Shown: piece by piece, positions 44,996 through 53,535 of the stretch
How positions within the stretch are numbered: position 1 is the stretch's first letter
Layout of the letters: the number at the start of each line of letters is the position of its first letter
Origin: Streptomyces sp. Edi4
Lineage (GTDB): Bacteria; Actinomycetota; Actinomycetes; Streptomycetales; Streptomycetaceae
Reading direction: 5' to 3'
DNA length: 64,000 bases
NCBI RefSeq assembly: GCF_040253615.1
Contig: NZ_JBEJGY010000004.1
Span: forward strand, 5,642,001-5,706,000
The notes under the pieces: model-generated
Told to the model about the DNA's origin: nothing
Seen by the model: only the letters and a program-made list of their open reading frames with translations
Databases searched by the model: none
Made by a program: the position numbers and the translations under genes

Positions 44996-46387
44996 TCACC
45001 CCCGCGGCAGGGTCAGCCGGAAAAGGGCGCCGCCCCCTGCCGCCCGATGCGCCGACAACTCCGCCCCATGCGCCCGCGCGATCTGCCGCGCCATCGCAAG
45101 ACCGAGCCCGGACCCGGGGAGCGCCCGCGCCTGCTCGGCCCGGTAGAAGCGGTCGAAGACATGAGGCAGATCGGCCTCGGCGATCCCGGGCCCATGATCG
45201 CGCACCGTCAACTCACCGGCCCGGAGGGCGACTTCGACCGGCGCCCCGGCCGGGCTGAACTTCGCCGCGTTGTCGAGCAGATTGGAGATCAGCCGCGCGA
45301 GCCGCCCCGGCACCCCGGGCAACGTAACCCCCGCGTCCTCCAGCTCCAGCTGAAACGGCGTCGCCGGCCAGTGCGCCCGGGCCCTGTCCACGGTGTGCGC
45401 GAGCAGCGGAGCGAGCCGCACCTCCTCCAGGAGCGGCACGGGCTCCTCGTCACGCGCCAGGTCGATGAGGTCGTTGACCAGGACGGACACCTCCCGGATC
45501 TGCCGCCCCAGCGCTCCTGAGGCCCGATCGCGCTGGGCCGCGGTCAACCGGTCGGCCCGCGCCAGCAGCTCCGCGTTGGTGCGCAACGCGGTCAGCGGCG
45601 TCCGCAGTTCGTGCGACGCGTCCGCGACCAGGCGGCGCTGGGCCGTCACGGACTGCTCCAGCTCGCCCAGCATCGTGTTGAAGGACGCCGCGAGCCGGGT
45701 CACCTCGTCCTCCTTGACGGGCCCGCCGGGCTTCCCCGGCGGCAGCTCGATGCGGTGGCTCGGGTCACGGGTCGCCGCGATGTGCTCGGCCGTCCCGGTG
45801 AGCCGGGCCAGCGGCGCGAGCCCGGTCCGCGAGACCCAGTAGCCGAGCCCGGCGGCGAGCAGCACCCCGGCGGCCCCGACCGCGCTCAGGAGCCAGGCCG
45901 CCTGGCTCACCCCGTCGCGTACGGTGTCCGAACGCAGCGCCACCTGAAGGGACTTGGCGCCGCCGAAGGGGGTGGTGAGCATGCGGGCCGGCTCACCGTC
46001 GGCCAGAGTGATGTTGGTGAAGTACGGCTGGCGCGCCCCGGTGGCGACCTCCCGCACGGGCCGGCTCACCGGCAGGAGATAGGGCTCGCGCGGATCGTGC
46101 GCCGGGTCGGCGGGGACGATTTGCGCGCACGCGGGGGCGGACAGGAAGCGGCACTCCCCGGCGAGCACACCGGGACCCGCGCCCCGGTTCTGCTGGATGG
46201 CCAGGGTCGCGGACTGGGTGAGGTTCAGATTGAGCTGGTGGTAGAGCTCGTAGCGGATCACGAAGAACGCGGCCGTGCACACCCCGACCGCGACCAGCGC
46301 GACCGCGGCGGACGCGGCCATGGTCAGCCGGGTCCGCAACGGACGGTGGCGCCGCCACCGCGCCCCGAGCCGCCGCCGGGCGCTCAC
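44996..46387 (-). CDS. Two-component sensor histidine kinase
   Basis: 463 aa from GTG 46387; ATG 46456 would add a Gly/Arg/Ala low-complexity stretch. Two membrane helices (LTMAASAAVALVAVGVCTAAFFVI and AAWLLSAVGAAGVLLAAGLGYWV) bound an extracellular sensor of about 120 residues. Then come a HAMP domain and H-box DASHELRTPLTALRTNAELL, N-box LISNLLDNAAKF, and DHGPGIAEADLPHVFDRFYR with GSGLGLAMAR. The sensor has two cysteines (ECRFLSAPACAQ) that may form a disulphide. It is downstream of its response regulator. Confidence 0.92.
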   Translation of the reverse strand: MSARRRLGARWRRHRPLRTRLTMAASAAVALVAVGVCTAAFFVIRYELYHQLNLNLTQSATLAIQQNRGAGPGVLAGECRFLSAPACAQIVPADPAHDPREPYLLPVSRPVREVATGARQPYFTNITLADGEPARMLTTPFGGAKSLQVALRSDTVRDGVSQAAWLLSAVGAAGVLLAAGLGYWVSRTGLAPLARLTGTAEHIAATRDPSHRIELPPGKPGGPVKEDEVTRLAASFNTMLGELEQSVTAQRRLVADASHELRTPLTALRTNAELLARADRLTAAQRDRASGALGRQIREVSVLVNDLIDLARDEEPVPLLEEVRLAPLLAHTVDRARAHWPATPFQLELEDAGVTLPGVPGRLARLISNLLDNAAKFSPAGAPVEVALRAGELTVRDHGPGIAEADLPHVFDRFYRAEQARALPGSGLGLAMARQIARAHGAELSAHRAAGGGALFRLTLPRG

Positions 46388-46502
46388 CGGCCCCCCGCGC
46401 GGCGCCGCCCCGCGCCCCCCACCGGCCCCCATGCCCGGTCTCGCACCGGCCCCCATTCCCGGCCCCGCACCGACCCCCGCGCCTCACCCACCCGCACCCC
46501 GC

Positions 46503-47198
46503 TCATGACGCCTCCAGGCGGTAGCCGACGCCGTGCACCGTGTGGACCAGCCGCGACTCGCCCGCCGCCTCCAGTTTTCGGCGCAGGTAACCGACGTACA
46601 CAGCAAGGGAGTTGGAGTCCGGCCCGAAGTCGCGGCCCCAGACCAGTTCGTGGATCAGCTCCCTCGGCAGGACCTGCCCCGGGTTGCGCACGAGCAGTTC
46701 GAGCAGGGCGAACTCGGTGCGTGTGAAGTCGATGGGGCGCTCACCCCGGCGGGCGGTGTGGGCCGCGGGGTCGAGGACCAGATCCGCGTACCGCAGCTCC
46801 TGCGGCTCGTCCGGATCGGGGGCGGCCCGGCGCAGCAACGCCCGTACGCGTGCGATCAGTTCGTCCAGGGCGAAGGGCTTGACCAGATAGTCGTCCGCGC
46901 CCGCCTCGAGTCCGTCCACCCGCTCGCTCACCGCGTCCAGCGCCGTCAGGACCAGGACCGGGGTCCTGTCACCCATCGCGCGCAGCTGGCGGCAGACCCC
47001 GAGGCCGTCGAGGACCGGCATCATCACATCGAGGACGATCGCGTCGGGCCGCCAGGCGGCGACGTCGGAGAGCGCCGCGAGTCCGTCCGCCGCGCCCCGC
47101 ACCTCGTACCCCTCCACCGTGAGGCCGTCCTCGACGGCCGCCCGTACCTCCGGTTCGTCGTCGACGACGAGAATTCTGACCGCGCGCGTGGTGCTCAT
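46503..47198 (-). CDS. OmpR-family response regulator
   Basis: 231 aa. The receiver domain has phospho-acceptor D57 (DAIVLDVMMP), acidic D13-D14 and K in LVKPF. The C-terminal winged helix has TRTEFALLELLVRNPGQVLPRELIHELVWG and YVGYLRRKLE. ATG 47198 is followed by a conventional OmpR frame. It is divergent from the MurG-like/dehydratase operon by 63 nt, making that operon a natural target. Confidence 0.93.
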   Translation of the reverse strand: MSTTRAVRILVVDDEPEVRAAVEDGLTVEGYEVRGAADGLAALSDVAAWRPDAIVLDVMMPVLDGLGVCRQLRAMGDRTPVLVLTALDAVSERVDGLEAGADDYLVKPFALDELIARVRALLRRAAPDPDEPQELRYADLVLDPAAHTARRGERPIDFTRTEFALLELLVRNPGQVLPRELIHELVWGRDFGPDSNSLAVYVGYLRRKLEAAGESRLVHTVHGVGYRLEAS

Positions 47199-47261
47199 GG
47201 GCAAAGCCTGCCAAACGCGGCTCTTAGAACCCTCTTAAGGCGCCCCGTGAACCTCGGTGCC

Positions 47262-48407
47262 ATGCGCACACCATTGTCAGTAGTGATCGGGGCGGGCGGT
47301 ACCGGCGGACACATCTACCCCGGGCTCGCGCTCGCCGAGGCACTGCGGGGGGCCGTCCCCGACGCGGTGATCTCCTTCGTCGGCACCACCCGGGGCCTCG
47401 AGGGCGAGCTCATACCCCGCGCCGGGTACCGGCTGCACACCGTCGACATGATCCCCTTCGACCCCTCGCTCGGCGCCAAGCGCTATCTGCTGCCCGCCGC
47501 CCTCTTGAAATCGGGCGCGCAGTGCCGGGCCATCCTCAAGGCGCAGGGCGCCCAGGTCGCGGTCGGCATGGGCGGCTATCCGAGCGCGCCGGTCATCGTC
47601 GGCGCGAAGCTGGCCGGCCTGCCCAGCCTGATCCACGAGTCCAACGCGGTACCGGGCCGCGCCAACCAGTTCGCCGCCCGGCTCACACCCCACATCGCGG
47701 TCGCCTTCGACCGCAGCCGCGCCCACCTCTCCGGCGGCCAGGACGCCCTCACCACAGGCATGCCCATCGCCGCCTCGCTCGCCACGCTGGACCGGCCGAC
47801 GCTGCGCGCCGAGGCCCGCCGGGCGCTCGGTGTGCCGCCAGGGGCGCGGCTCGTCCTCGTCAACGGCGGCAGCCTCGGCGCGGCGCGGCTCACCTCGGCG
47901 GCGATCGGCCTCGCGCACCGCTGGCGCGACCGGGCCGACGTCCACCTCCTCATCAAGACGGGCCCGGCCCAACTCGCGGACACGGCAGACCAGTTGAACG
48001 GCCTGCCCGGCGCCCGCGCCGTGCCCTACCTCGACCGGATGGACCTCGCCTACGCCGCCGCGGATCTCGTCGTGTGCCGGGCGGGCTCCGCCACCGTCGC
48101 CGAACTCGCCACGACCGGGGTGCCCGCCGTCCTCGTGCCCTACCCGCACGCGCCCGGCGACCACCAGACCCACAACGCGCGAGTCCTCTCCGACACGGGC
48201 GCGGGCCTGCTCGTCCCGGACACCGAGACCACCGCGTTCCGCCTGGCCGGAGTCATCGAGCCCCTGCTCGCCGACCCGGCCCGGCTCGCCGCGATGAACG
48301 GCGCCGCCGACCCCGGCAACCACGCCCGCGCCGCAGGCCTGCTGGCCGCCCGGGTCCTCGAACTCGCCTCCCACCCCACCACGTCCATCAAGGAGTACGC
48401 AGCATGA
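47262..48407 (+). CDS. MurG-like GT28 glycosyltransferase (paralogue)
   Basis: 381 aa in the MurG fold: N-terminal G-G-T-G-G-H (12-17) for lipid-phosphate contact, the AVGMGGYPSAP segment, and the C-domain VNGGSLGA, VPYLDRMDLAYAAADLVVCRAGSATVAEL and the donor-binding VPYPHAPGDHQTHNA. MurG adds GlcNAc to lipid I, but true murG normally lies in the division/cell-wall cluster. This copy, coupled to a sugar dehydratase by ATGA overlap and divergent from a two-component regulator, is probably a specialised paralogue. GTG 47247 is an alternative start. Confidence 0.85.
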   Translation: MRTPLSVVIGAGGTGGHIYPGLALAEALRGAVPDAVISFVGTTRGLEGELIPRAGYRLHTVDMIPFDPSLGAKRYLLPAALLKSGAQCRAILKAQGAQVAVGMGGYPSAPVIVGAKLAGLPSLIHESNAVPGRANQFAARLTPHIAVAFDRSRAHLSGGQDALTTGMPIAASLATLDRPTLRAEARRALGVPPGARLVLVNGGSLGAARLTSAAIGLAHRWRDRADVHLLIKTGPAQLADTADQLNGLPGARAVPYLDRMDLAYAAADLVVCRAGSATVAELATTGVPAVLVPYPHAPGDHQTHNARVLSDTGAGLLVPDTETTAFRLAGVIEPLLADPARLAAMNGAADPGNHARAAGLLAARVLELASHPTTSIKEYAA

Positions 48408-49402
48408 GCACCACCACCGTCTGGCAGGGCCGCACCGTCCTGGTCACCGGCGCCGAGGGCTTCATCGGCTCCACCCTGGTCGACCTGCTCCTCGAACTCG
48501 GCGCCGACGTCCGGGCGTTCGTGCACTACAAGCCGTACGCCGAGAAGGGCCACCTCGCGCATCTGATGGACCACCCCTCGGTGGAGATGATCGCCGGGGA
48601 CGTCCGCGACGCGGGCCGGGTCTCGGACGCGGTCGCCGGCTGCGACACCGTCTTCCACCTGGCCGCGCTCATCGGCATCCCGTACAGCTACGACTCCCCG
48701 GGCGCCTATGTGCAGACGAACGTGGTCGGCACCGAGAACATCGCCGAGGCCTGCCGTCGCCACGCGGTGCGCCGCCTCGTGCACACCTCCACCAGCGAGG
48801 TGTACGGGACCGCCCTGACCGCGCCGATCAGTGAGCAGCACCCGCTCCAGCCGCAGTCGCCGTACTCCGCGTCCAAGATCGGCGCCGACATGATGGCGCT
48901 CTCGCACTGGCACGCCTTCGAGCTCCCTGTCACCGTCGTGCGGCCCTTCAACACCTATGGCCCGCGTCAGTCCGCCCGCGCCGTGATCCCGACCATTCTG
49001 GCCCAACTGCACGCGGGCGTACGGGAGATCAAGCTCGGCTCACTGACCCCGACGCGGGACTTCACCTATGTCACCGACACCGCGCGCGGCTTCCTCGCCG
49101 TCGCCGAGTGCGACCGGGCGCTGGGCGAGGTCGTGAACCTCGGCACGGGCCGTGAGATCGCGATCGGCGACCTGGCGCGGGCGCTCATCGCCGCGTCGGG
49201 CCGCGAGGCCTCGGTGGTGGTGGACCCGGCCCGCCTGCGCCCCTCGGGCAGCGAGGTGGAACGGCTGCTTTCGGACAACACCCGGGCCCGCGCGTGGGCG
49301 GGCTGGCAGCCGGAAGTCGCCCTGGAGGACGGCCTGAAGCGGACCTCGGAGTGGGTGGCGGACAACCTCGCCCTGTTCGCCCCGGGGCGGTACCAGGTCT
49401 GA
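48404..49402 (+). CDS. NAD-dependent sugar-nucleotide dehydratase/epimerase, LegB-like
   Basis: 332 aa extended SDR. Rossmann TGAEGFIG (15-22), catalytic HTSTSEVYG with E/D pair, and Y-S-A-S-K. The conserved IPYSYDSPGAYVQTNVVGT, RPFNTYGPRQSARAVIPTI and LGSLTPTRDFTYVTDTARGF follow NDP-GlcNAc 4,6-dehydratases such as LegB closely, as I remember them. It would make a 4-keto-6-deoxy-HexNAc nucleotide, a plausible donor precursor for the coupled MurG-like transferase. No aminotransferase is adjacent. Confidence 0.85.
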   Translation: MSTTTVWQGRTVLVTGAEGFIGSTLVDLLLELGADVRAFVHYKPYAEKGHLAHLMDHPSVEMIAGDVRDAGRVSDAVAGCDTVFHLAALIGIPYSYDSPGAYVQTNVVGTENIAEACRRHAVRRLVHTSTSEVYGTALTAPISEQHPLQPQSPYSASKIGADMMALSHWHAFELPVTVVRPFNTYGPRQSARAVIPTILAQLHAGVREIKLGSLTPTRDFTYVTDTARGFLAVAECDRALGEVVNLGTGREIAIGDLARALIAASGREASVVVDPARLRPSGSEVERLLSDNTRARAWAGWQPEVALEDGLKRTSEWVADNLALFAPGRYQV

Positions 49403-49406
49403 GCGC

Positions 49407-49574
49407 TCAGAACACGAATCCGGGGGGTGCGTGGGCGAGATCCCACCACACCCACGCCATCAGGCCGAAGACGAACAGCAGGACGGAGATCAGGCAGCAG
49501 GCGACCTCGTTGCCCGGCTTGCCCTCCTGGTGCACTCCGTCGGGCTCGTCGGGCCACCCCGGTGTTCTCCCCAT
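49407..49574 (-). CDS. Small single-span membrane protein
   Basis: 55 aa: a polar start MGRTPGWPDEPDGVHQEGKP, then one hydrophobic segment (VACCLISVLLFVFGLMAWVWW) and a short tail. Unknown function; convergent with the dehydratase, whose stop lies 4 nt away. Real but unstudied small membrane proteins like this are common in Streptomyces. Confidence 0.5.
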   Translation of the reverse strand: MGRTPGWPDEPDGVHQEGKPGNEVACCLISVLLFVFGLMAWVWWDLAHAPPGFVF

Positions 49575-49689
49575 CCGCCGAGCTTCGCAGGAAAGGAGCA
49601 CGGGGCGGAGCCGGGGGGATCACGGTCCGGCCACGCCGGGCTGACCCGGGCGGCGTCGCTTGAGCCCTCGCTGCTCGAGCGGCGGCCGC

Positions 49690-50325
49690 TCACGCCGTCG
49701 CCGCCAGCCCCGAGCAGATCAGCAGGGTGAAGTCGCGGGCCCACTCCTCGTCGACCGGTTCCGCGCTGACCAGGGCGCGGTGCACCACCGCGCCCGCCAC
49801 CACGTCGAAGATGAGGTCGGTGTGGCGGGCGGAGATCTGCGGGTCGGCCTCATAGGGGAGTTCACCCCGGGCCTGGGCGCGTTCGCGGCCGACCAGAACC
49901 AGCCGCTTCTGACGGTCGACGATGGCCGACCGTATCCGCCCGCGCAGCGCGTCGTCGCGGGTGGATTCGGCCACCACCGCCATCAGCGCCGTCTTCGCCT
50001 CGGGGCGCTCCAGCAGGGCCGCGAACTGGAGGACGACCCCCTCCACATCGGCCACCAGGCTGCCCAGGTCGGGGAGTTCGAGTTCGTCGAAGAGGACCGC
50101 GACCGCGTCCACGACCAGCTCGTTCTTGCCCGCCCAGCGCCGGTAGAGCGTCGTCTTGGCCACCCCGGCCCGCGTCGCCACGTCCCCCATCGTCAGCTTC
50201 GACCAGCCCAGCTCCACCAGCGCCTCCCGGGTCGCCAGCAGGATCGCGGCGTCGGCCTCGGCGCTGCGGGGCCGGCCCGTACGACCCGTACAGGAAGGTC
50301 TCGCGGCGTGGGATGAAGAACGCAT
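49690..50325 (-). CDS. TetR family transcriptional regulator
   Basis: 211 aa. DNA-binding helices AILLATREALVELGWSKLTMGDVATRAGVAKTTLYRRWAGKNELV (about residues 31-75). C-terminal TetR_C-like domain (VADVEGVVLQFAALLERPEAKTALMAVV). ATG 50325 chosen; ATG 50337 is possible. A palindrome 90 nt upstream is a good operator candidate. Divergent from the thioredoxin-domain gene. Confidence 0.88.
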   Translation of the reverse strand: MRSSSHAARPSCTGRTGRPRSAEADAAILLATREALVELGWSKLTMGDVATRAGVAKTTLYRRWAGKNELVVDAVAVLFDELELPDLGSLVADVEGVVLQFAALLERPEAKTALMAVVAESTRDDALRGRIRSAIVDRQKRLVLVGRERAQARGELPYEADPQISARHTDLIFDVVAGAVVHRALVSAEPVDEEWARDFTLLICSGLAATA

Positions 50326-50414
50326 GACGGCGACCATACCGGCCGGTAGCAATCGCGCCAGGGGGCGTGCGCTGTGCGCGAGATCACCCTGTGCGCCCGG
50401 CCCCGGACCAGTTA

Positions 50415-50431
50415 CGCTACGACTCGTAGCG
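50415..50431. promoter_or_regulatory. Palindrome CGCTACG-N3-CGTAGCG, likely TetR operator
   Basis: Perfect 7-bp arms (50415-50421, 50425-50431), flanked by TTA/AAA, in the 307-nt divergent gap between the tetR gene and the thioredoxin-domain gene. The CTACG..CGTAG form is typical of TetR sites. A 12-nt direct repeat, CGACAACCACAG, lies about 20-45 nt to its right. Confidence 0.55.
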
Positions 50432-50632
50432 AAAGCCTTGAGCGGCCTTCCGCGACAACCACAGCGACAACCACAGCACAGGCGCCCGGGTGGGGACCCG
50501 GTCGCCGACGTAACGAACCGGCGGCGCCATTCGTGCCGCCCGACGTCTCGCAATCCGGCGGGAGACCTCGGGCGTGCCCGGATCCTGCCACCGGCGCATC
50601 ACGCACCTGCGCGGAAGGGGGAGGATGTACGC

Positions 50633-51601
50633 ATGCAGCCTAGGAACATGTCCATGAGCGGCGTCGTCGACCTCGCCGCGGTGAAGGCGGCCGGTGAGGC
50701 CAAGAGCAAGGCGGAGCAGGCGCGAGCCGAGGCCGCCCGGCAGGGCGGGGTCCCGGCGGTCGCGCCGTCCGCGCTCGTCATCGATGTCGACGAGGCCTCC
50801 TTCGAGCGCGACGTCCTGACCCGCTCCGCCGAGGTGCCGGTCGTCATCGACTTCTGGGCCGAGTGGTGCCAGCCCTGCAAGCAGCTCGGCCCCCTGCTCG
50901 AACGCCTCGCCGTCGAATACAACGGCCGTTTCCTGCTCGCCAAGATCGACGTCGACGCCAACCAGATGCTGATGCAGCAGTTCGGGATCCAGGGGATCCC
51001 GGCTGTCTTCGCGGTGGTCGCCGGCCAGGCGCTCCCGCTCTTCCAGGGCGCGGCTCCCGAGGCGCAGATCCGCGAGACCCTGGACCAGCTGGTGCAGGTC
51101 GCCGAGGAGCGCTTCGGCCTGACCGGCATCGCGGTCGACCCGGACGCGTCGGCCCCCGCCGCCGAGGCGCAGATCCCGGCCGGCCCCTACGACGCCCTGC
51201 TCGAAGCGGCCGTCGTCGCTCTCGACTCGGGCGATCTGGCCGGCGCGACGCAGGCGTACCGCAATGTCCTGAACGACGACCCGGGCAACCCCGAGGCCAA
51301 GCTCGGCCTCGCGCAGGCCGAGCTGCTCCAGCGCGTCCAGGACCTCGACCCCCAGCAGGTCCGCAAGAACGCCGCCGAGAACCCGGCCGATGTGGCGGCC
51401 CAGATCGCGGCGGCCGACCTCGACCTGGTCGGCGGTCATGTGGAGGACGCGTTCGGGCGGCTCGTCGAGACCGTGCGGCGTACGTTCGGTGACGACCGGG
51501 ATGCCGCCCGGGTCCGTCTCCTGGAGCTCTTCGAGGTGATCGGCGGGGACGACCCGCGCGTCACGGCCGCGCGAACGGCACTGGCGAGGGTGCTGTTCTG
51601 A
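50633..51601 (+). CDS. Thioredoxin-domain protein with TPR-like C-terminus (CnoX/YbbN-like)
   Basis: 322 aa. After a charged N-terminus the thioredoxin fold carries the active site W-C-Q-P-C-K. The C-terminal half is the helical TPR_19/20-like region of CnoX/YbbN holdase-chaperones (ALLEAAVVALDSGDLAGATQAYRNVLNDDPGNPEAKLGLAQAELL). It probably protects proteins or reduces disulphides in the cytoplasm. Two cysteines are retained, unlike some YbbN members. ATG 50633 has GGGGGAGG upstream. Confidence 0.87.
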   Translation: MQPRNMSMSGVVDLAAVKAAGEAKSKAEQARAEAARQGGVPAVAPSALVIDVDEASFERDVLTRSAEVPVVIDFWAEWCQPCKQLGPLLERLAVEYNGRFLLAKIDVDANQMLMQQFGIQGIPAVFAVVAGQALPLFQGAAPEAQIRETLDQLVQVAEERFGLTGIAVDPDASAPAAEAQIPAGPYDALLEAAVVALDSGDLAGATQAYRNVLNDDPGNPEAKLGLAQAELLQRVQDLDPQQVRKNAAENPADVAAQIAAADLDLVGGHVEDAFGRLVETVRRTFGDDRDAARVRLLELFEVIGGDDPRVTAARTALARVLF

Positions 51602-52245
51602 CCTACGCGTGAACGTCCGAGAGCGTTCACCCACCTGTCACCGAATGAGTGTCCGAGCGGGGTATCCGGCGGGCGATTTGGCGACACAGAGACAAGCGGC
51701 GGCCGCGTTTTGCCAAAAATTGGGTAAACGCGGCCGCTGTTACTTCCAGTAAGTTGAGCCCCTTCTTACGTCCGCTTTTCTGCGGCGATTTCCCCTTCTG
51801 TCCGGTCACCCGGCGGCACCCTGCGTGCCCACGCGATGCCCGCCGGTCGTGGCTCGGTTATCAGGCCGTTACTGGCTAGTAATGACACCCCTTGTGCCCT
51901 GGCCCGGAATGGACCACGATCGGCCACGCTCGGTCCAATAACGCACCAGCCCGACAGCCACTCGGCGCGGCCGCTGACTTGGGTCCCCACCGGGCCGGCC
52001 GGTGACAGTGGCACCGGCCGTGGACAGGGGGGTCCCTGCTTCCCGCAGGGCCTGTCCGGAGGTTGCGCGAACGCGTGGCCAGTGGTTGTCGCTCGGGGGT
52101 GATCGCCGGTGTCGGACGAAGTGCGCGAGTCGCACCCGATCGACCTCCGTGCGCTCCCCTTCCCGAGGACGTAGCACTTCTCCCATCCCGTGACAGCCCT
52201 TGAGGGGTCCGTCCCGGAGATGTACGTCCGAGAAGGAGGAAAGTC
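51602..52245. other. 644-nt non-coding gap with a long hairpin
   Basis: At 51699-51737, 12-bp arms (GCGGCCGCGTTT / AAACGCGGCCGC) with additional CCAA/TTGG pairing in the loop form a stable hairpin about 100 nt behind the thioredoxin-domain gene, probably its terminator. The remainder must hold the promoter of the DUF6230 operon. No gene or known RNA was recognised. Confidence 0.5.
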
Positions 52246-52926
52246 ATGGAGTCCCAAGTACGTGGCGGGACCAGATGGAAGCGGTTCGCTCTGGTCATGG
52301 TGCCGAGCGTGGCCGCGACGGCCGCGATAGGCGTCGGCCTTGCACAGGGCGCGCTCGCGGCGTCGTTCAGTGTGTCGGGTGTCGACTTCAAGGTGACGGC
52401 GACGCAGCTGGTCGGGCACAACCTTCTGCAGTACGGGAGCGTTGCGACTGGTAAGACCACGGAAGGCGCGGACGACGCGCCGCATCCCGTGGTCGTCTCC
52501 GGCTTCAGCGATGCCACCATCACCAACATGTGCCAGTCGGTCGTTCAGCACGTGCCGTTCATCGGTGACGTCACGATGACGCTGAACGCCGGTCAGAACG
52601 GTAAGGACATCACGGCGAAGGACCTCTACCTTGATGTCTCCCAGCTCGACACCGACGCGACGTTCGAAAACATCGACATCGGCGTAGCTGCGGGTGAGGG
52701 CAAGACGGGCAGCGCGGAGCACCCCGGCCAGACGAAGATCCAGCCTGGTGCCAATGGAAAGCCCGGCGGCATGCCCGGCGGCTTTGCGCAACGCGCCGAC
52801 ACCGCGACGCTCAAGCAGGTCTCGCAGCGTGCGTGGGCGACCACGGCGGGACGGTTCGAGCTTCCGGGGCTCAGCCTCAGGTTGAGCACGGGTAAGCACG
52901 AGTGCGAACTCAAGGCCAGCAACTAG
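52246..52926 (+). CDS. DUF6230 family exported protein
   Basis: 226 aa. A basic start (RGGTRWKRFALVMVPSVAATAAIGVGLAQGALA) is a clear Sec signal/anchor, followed by a mainly beta exported domain (ASFSVSGVDFKVTATQLVG) with two cysteines. DUF6230 has no established function. ATG 52246 has GAAGGAGG. First of three genes with the DUF6114 and Pro/Thr-rich genes. Confidence 0.78.
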   Translation: MESQVRGGTRWKRFALVMVPSVAATAAIGVGLAQGALAASFSVSGVDFKVTATQLVGHNLLQYGSVATGKTTEGADDAPHPVVVSGFSDATITNMCQSVVQHVPFIGDVTMTLNAGQNGKDITAKDLYLDVSQLDTDATFENIDIGVAAGEGKTGSAEHPGQTKIQPGANGKPGGMPGGFAQRADTATLKQVSQRAWATTAGRFELPGLSLRLSTGKHECELKASN

Positions 52927-53037
52927 GGCAGGCCCAGGCCCTCTACCGTCGACCGGCGCGCGTCCTCCAGAGCCCGCCGGTCGACGGGACCCTCATCTAC
53001 ACCTCACAGCAATTGCGGTACCAGGGAGCTGTTTTCC

Positions 53038-53535
53038 ATGAGCGCCGAGACCACGGGTTCCCGCGACTTCCGATACTGGCGGCTTCGTTTCCGGGCGTGG
53101 AGGGGCGGTCGGCCGTTCTGGGCCGGGCTGTTCACCATCGCCGGCGGCGTGCCCATCATGTACTTCCCGTACGCCAACATGCACCTCGGCAACGTGACGC
53201 TGGCCATGTCGACCACGGCCGGCGCGGGATCGCTCATCATCGGCGTTCTGCTGGTCACGCTCGGTCTGACCATGTGGTTCCACAGCGTGGTGCGGACGTT
53301 CGCGGGCATCGCGGCGATCCTCCTGGCGCTGATATCGATCCCGATCGCCAACATCGGCGGGTTCGTCGTCGGCTTCCTGCTCTCCCTGTTCGGCGGCGCG
53401 CTCGCCTGCGCCTGGGTGCCGGCCAAGCCGCGTCGAGGGGACAAGGTGGAACAGGTCGAGAACACTCCGGACCCCGGAACCGCCGCCACCGAAACGACAG
53501 TTGACGCCAACGGCGGGAGGAACAGTGCGGGGTGA
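53038..53535 (+). CDS. DUF6114 family membrane protein
   Basis: 165 aa with four membrane segments (FWAGLFTIAGGVPIMYFPYA, MSTTAGAGSLIIGVLLVTLGLTM, TFAGIAAILLALISIPIANIG, FVVGFLLSLFGGALACAWV) and a short acidic tail. The family is found with DUF6230. Its stop overlaps the next gene's GTG by 11 nt, so the downstream gene is coupled. Function unknown. Confidence 0.8.
   Translation: MSAETTGSRDFRYWRLRFRAWRGGRPFWAGLFTIAGGVPIMYFPYANMHLGNVTLAMSTTAGAGSLIIGVLLVTLGLTMWFHSVVRTFAGIAAILLALISIPIANIGGFVVGFLLSLFGGALACAWVPAKPRRGDKVEQVENTPDPGTAATETTVDANGGRNSAG

Noticed and set aside
46388..46506. Alternative kinase start overlapping the regulator stop (ATGA at 46506)
   Set aside because: The ATG is in a different frame from the kinase and meets a stop before reaching it, so the kinase must start at 46456 or 46387.
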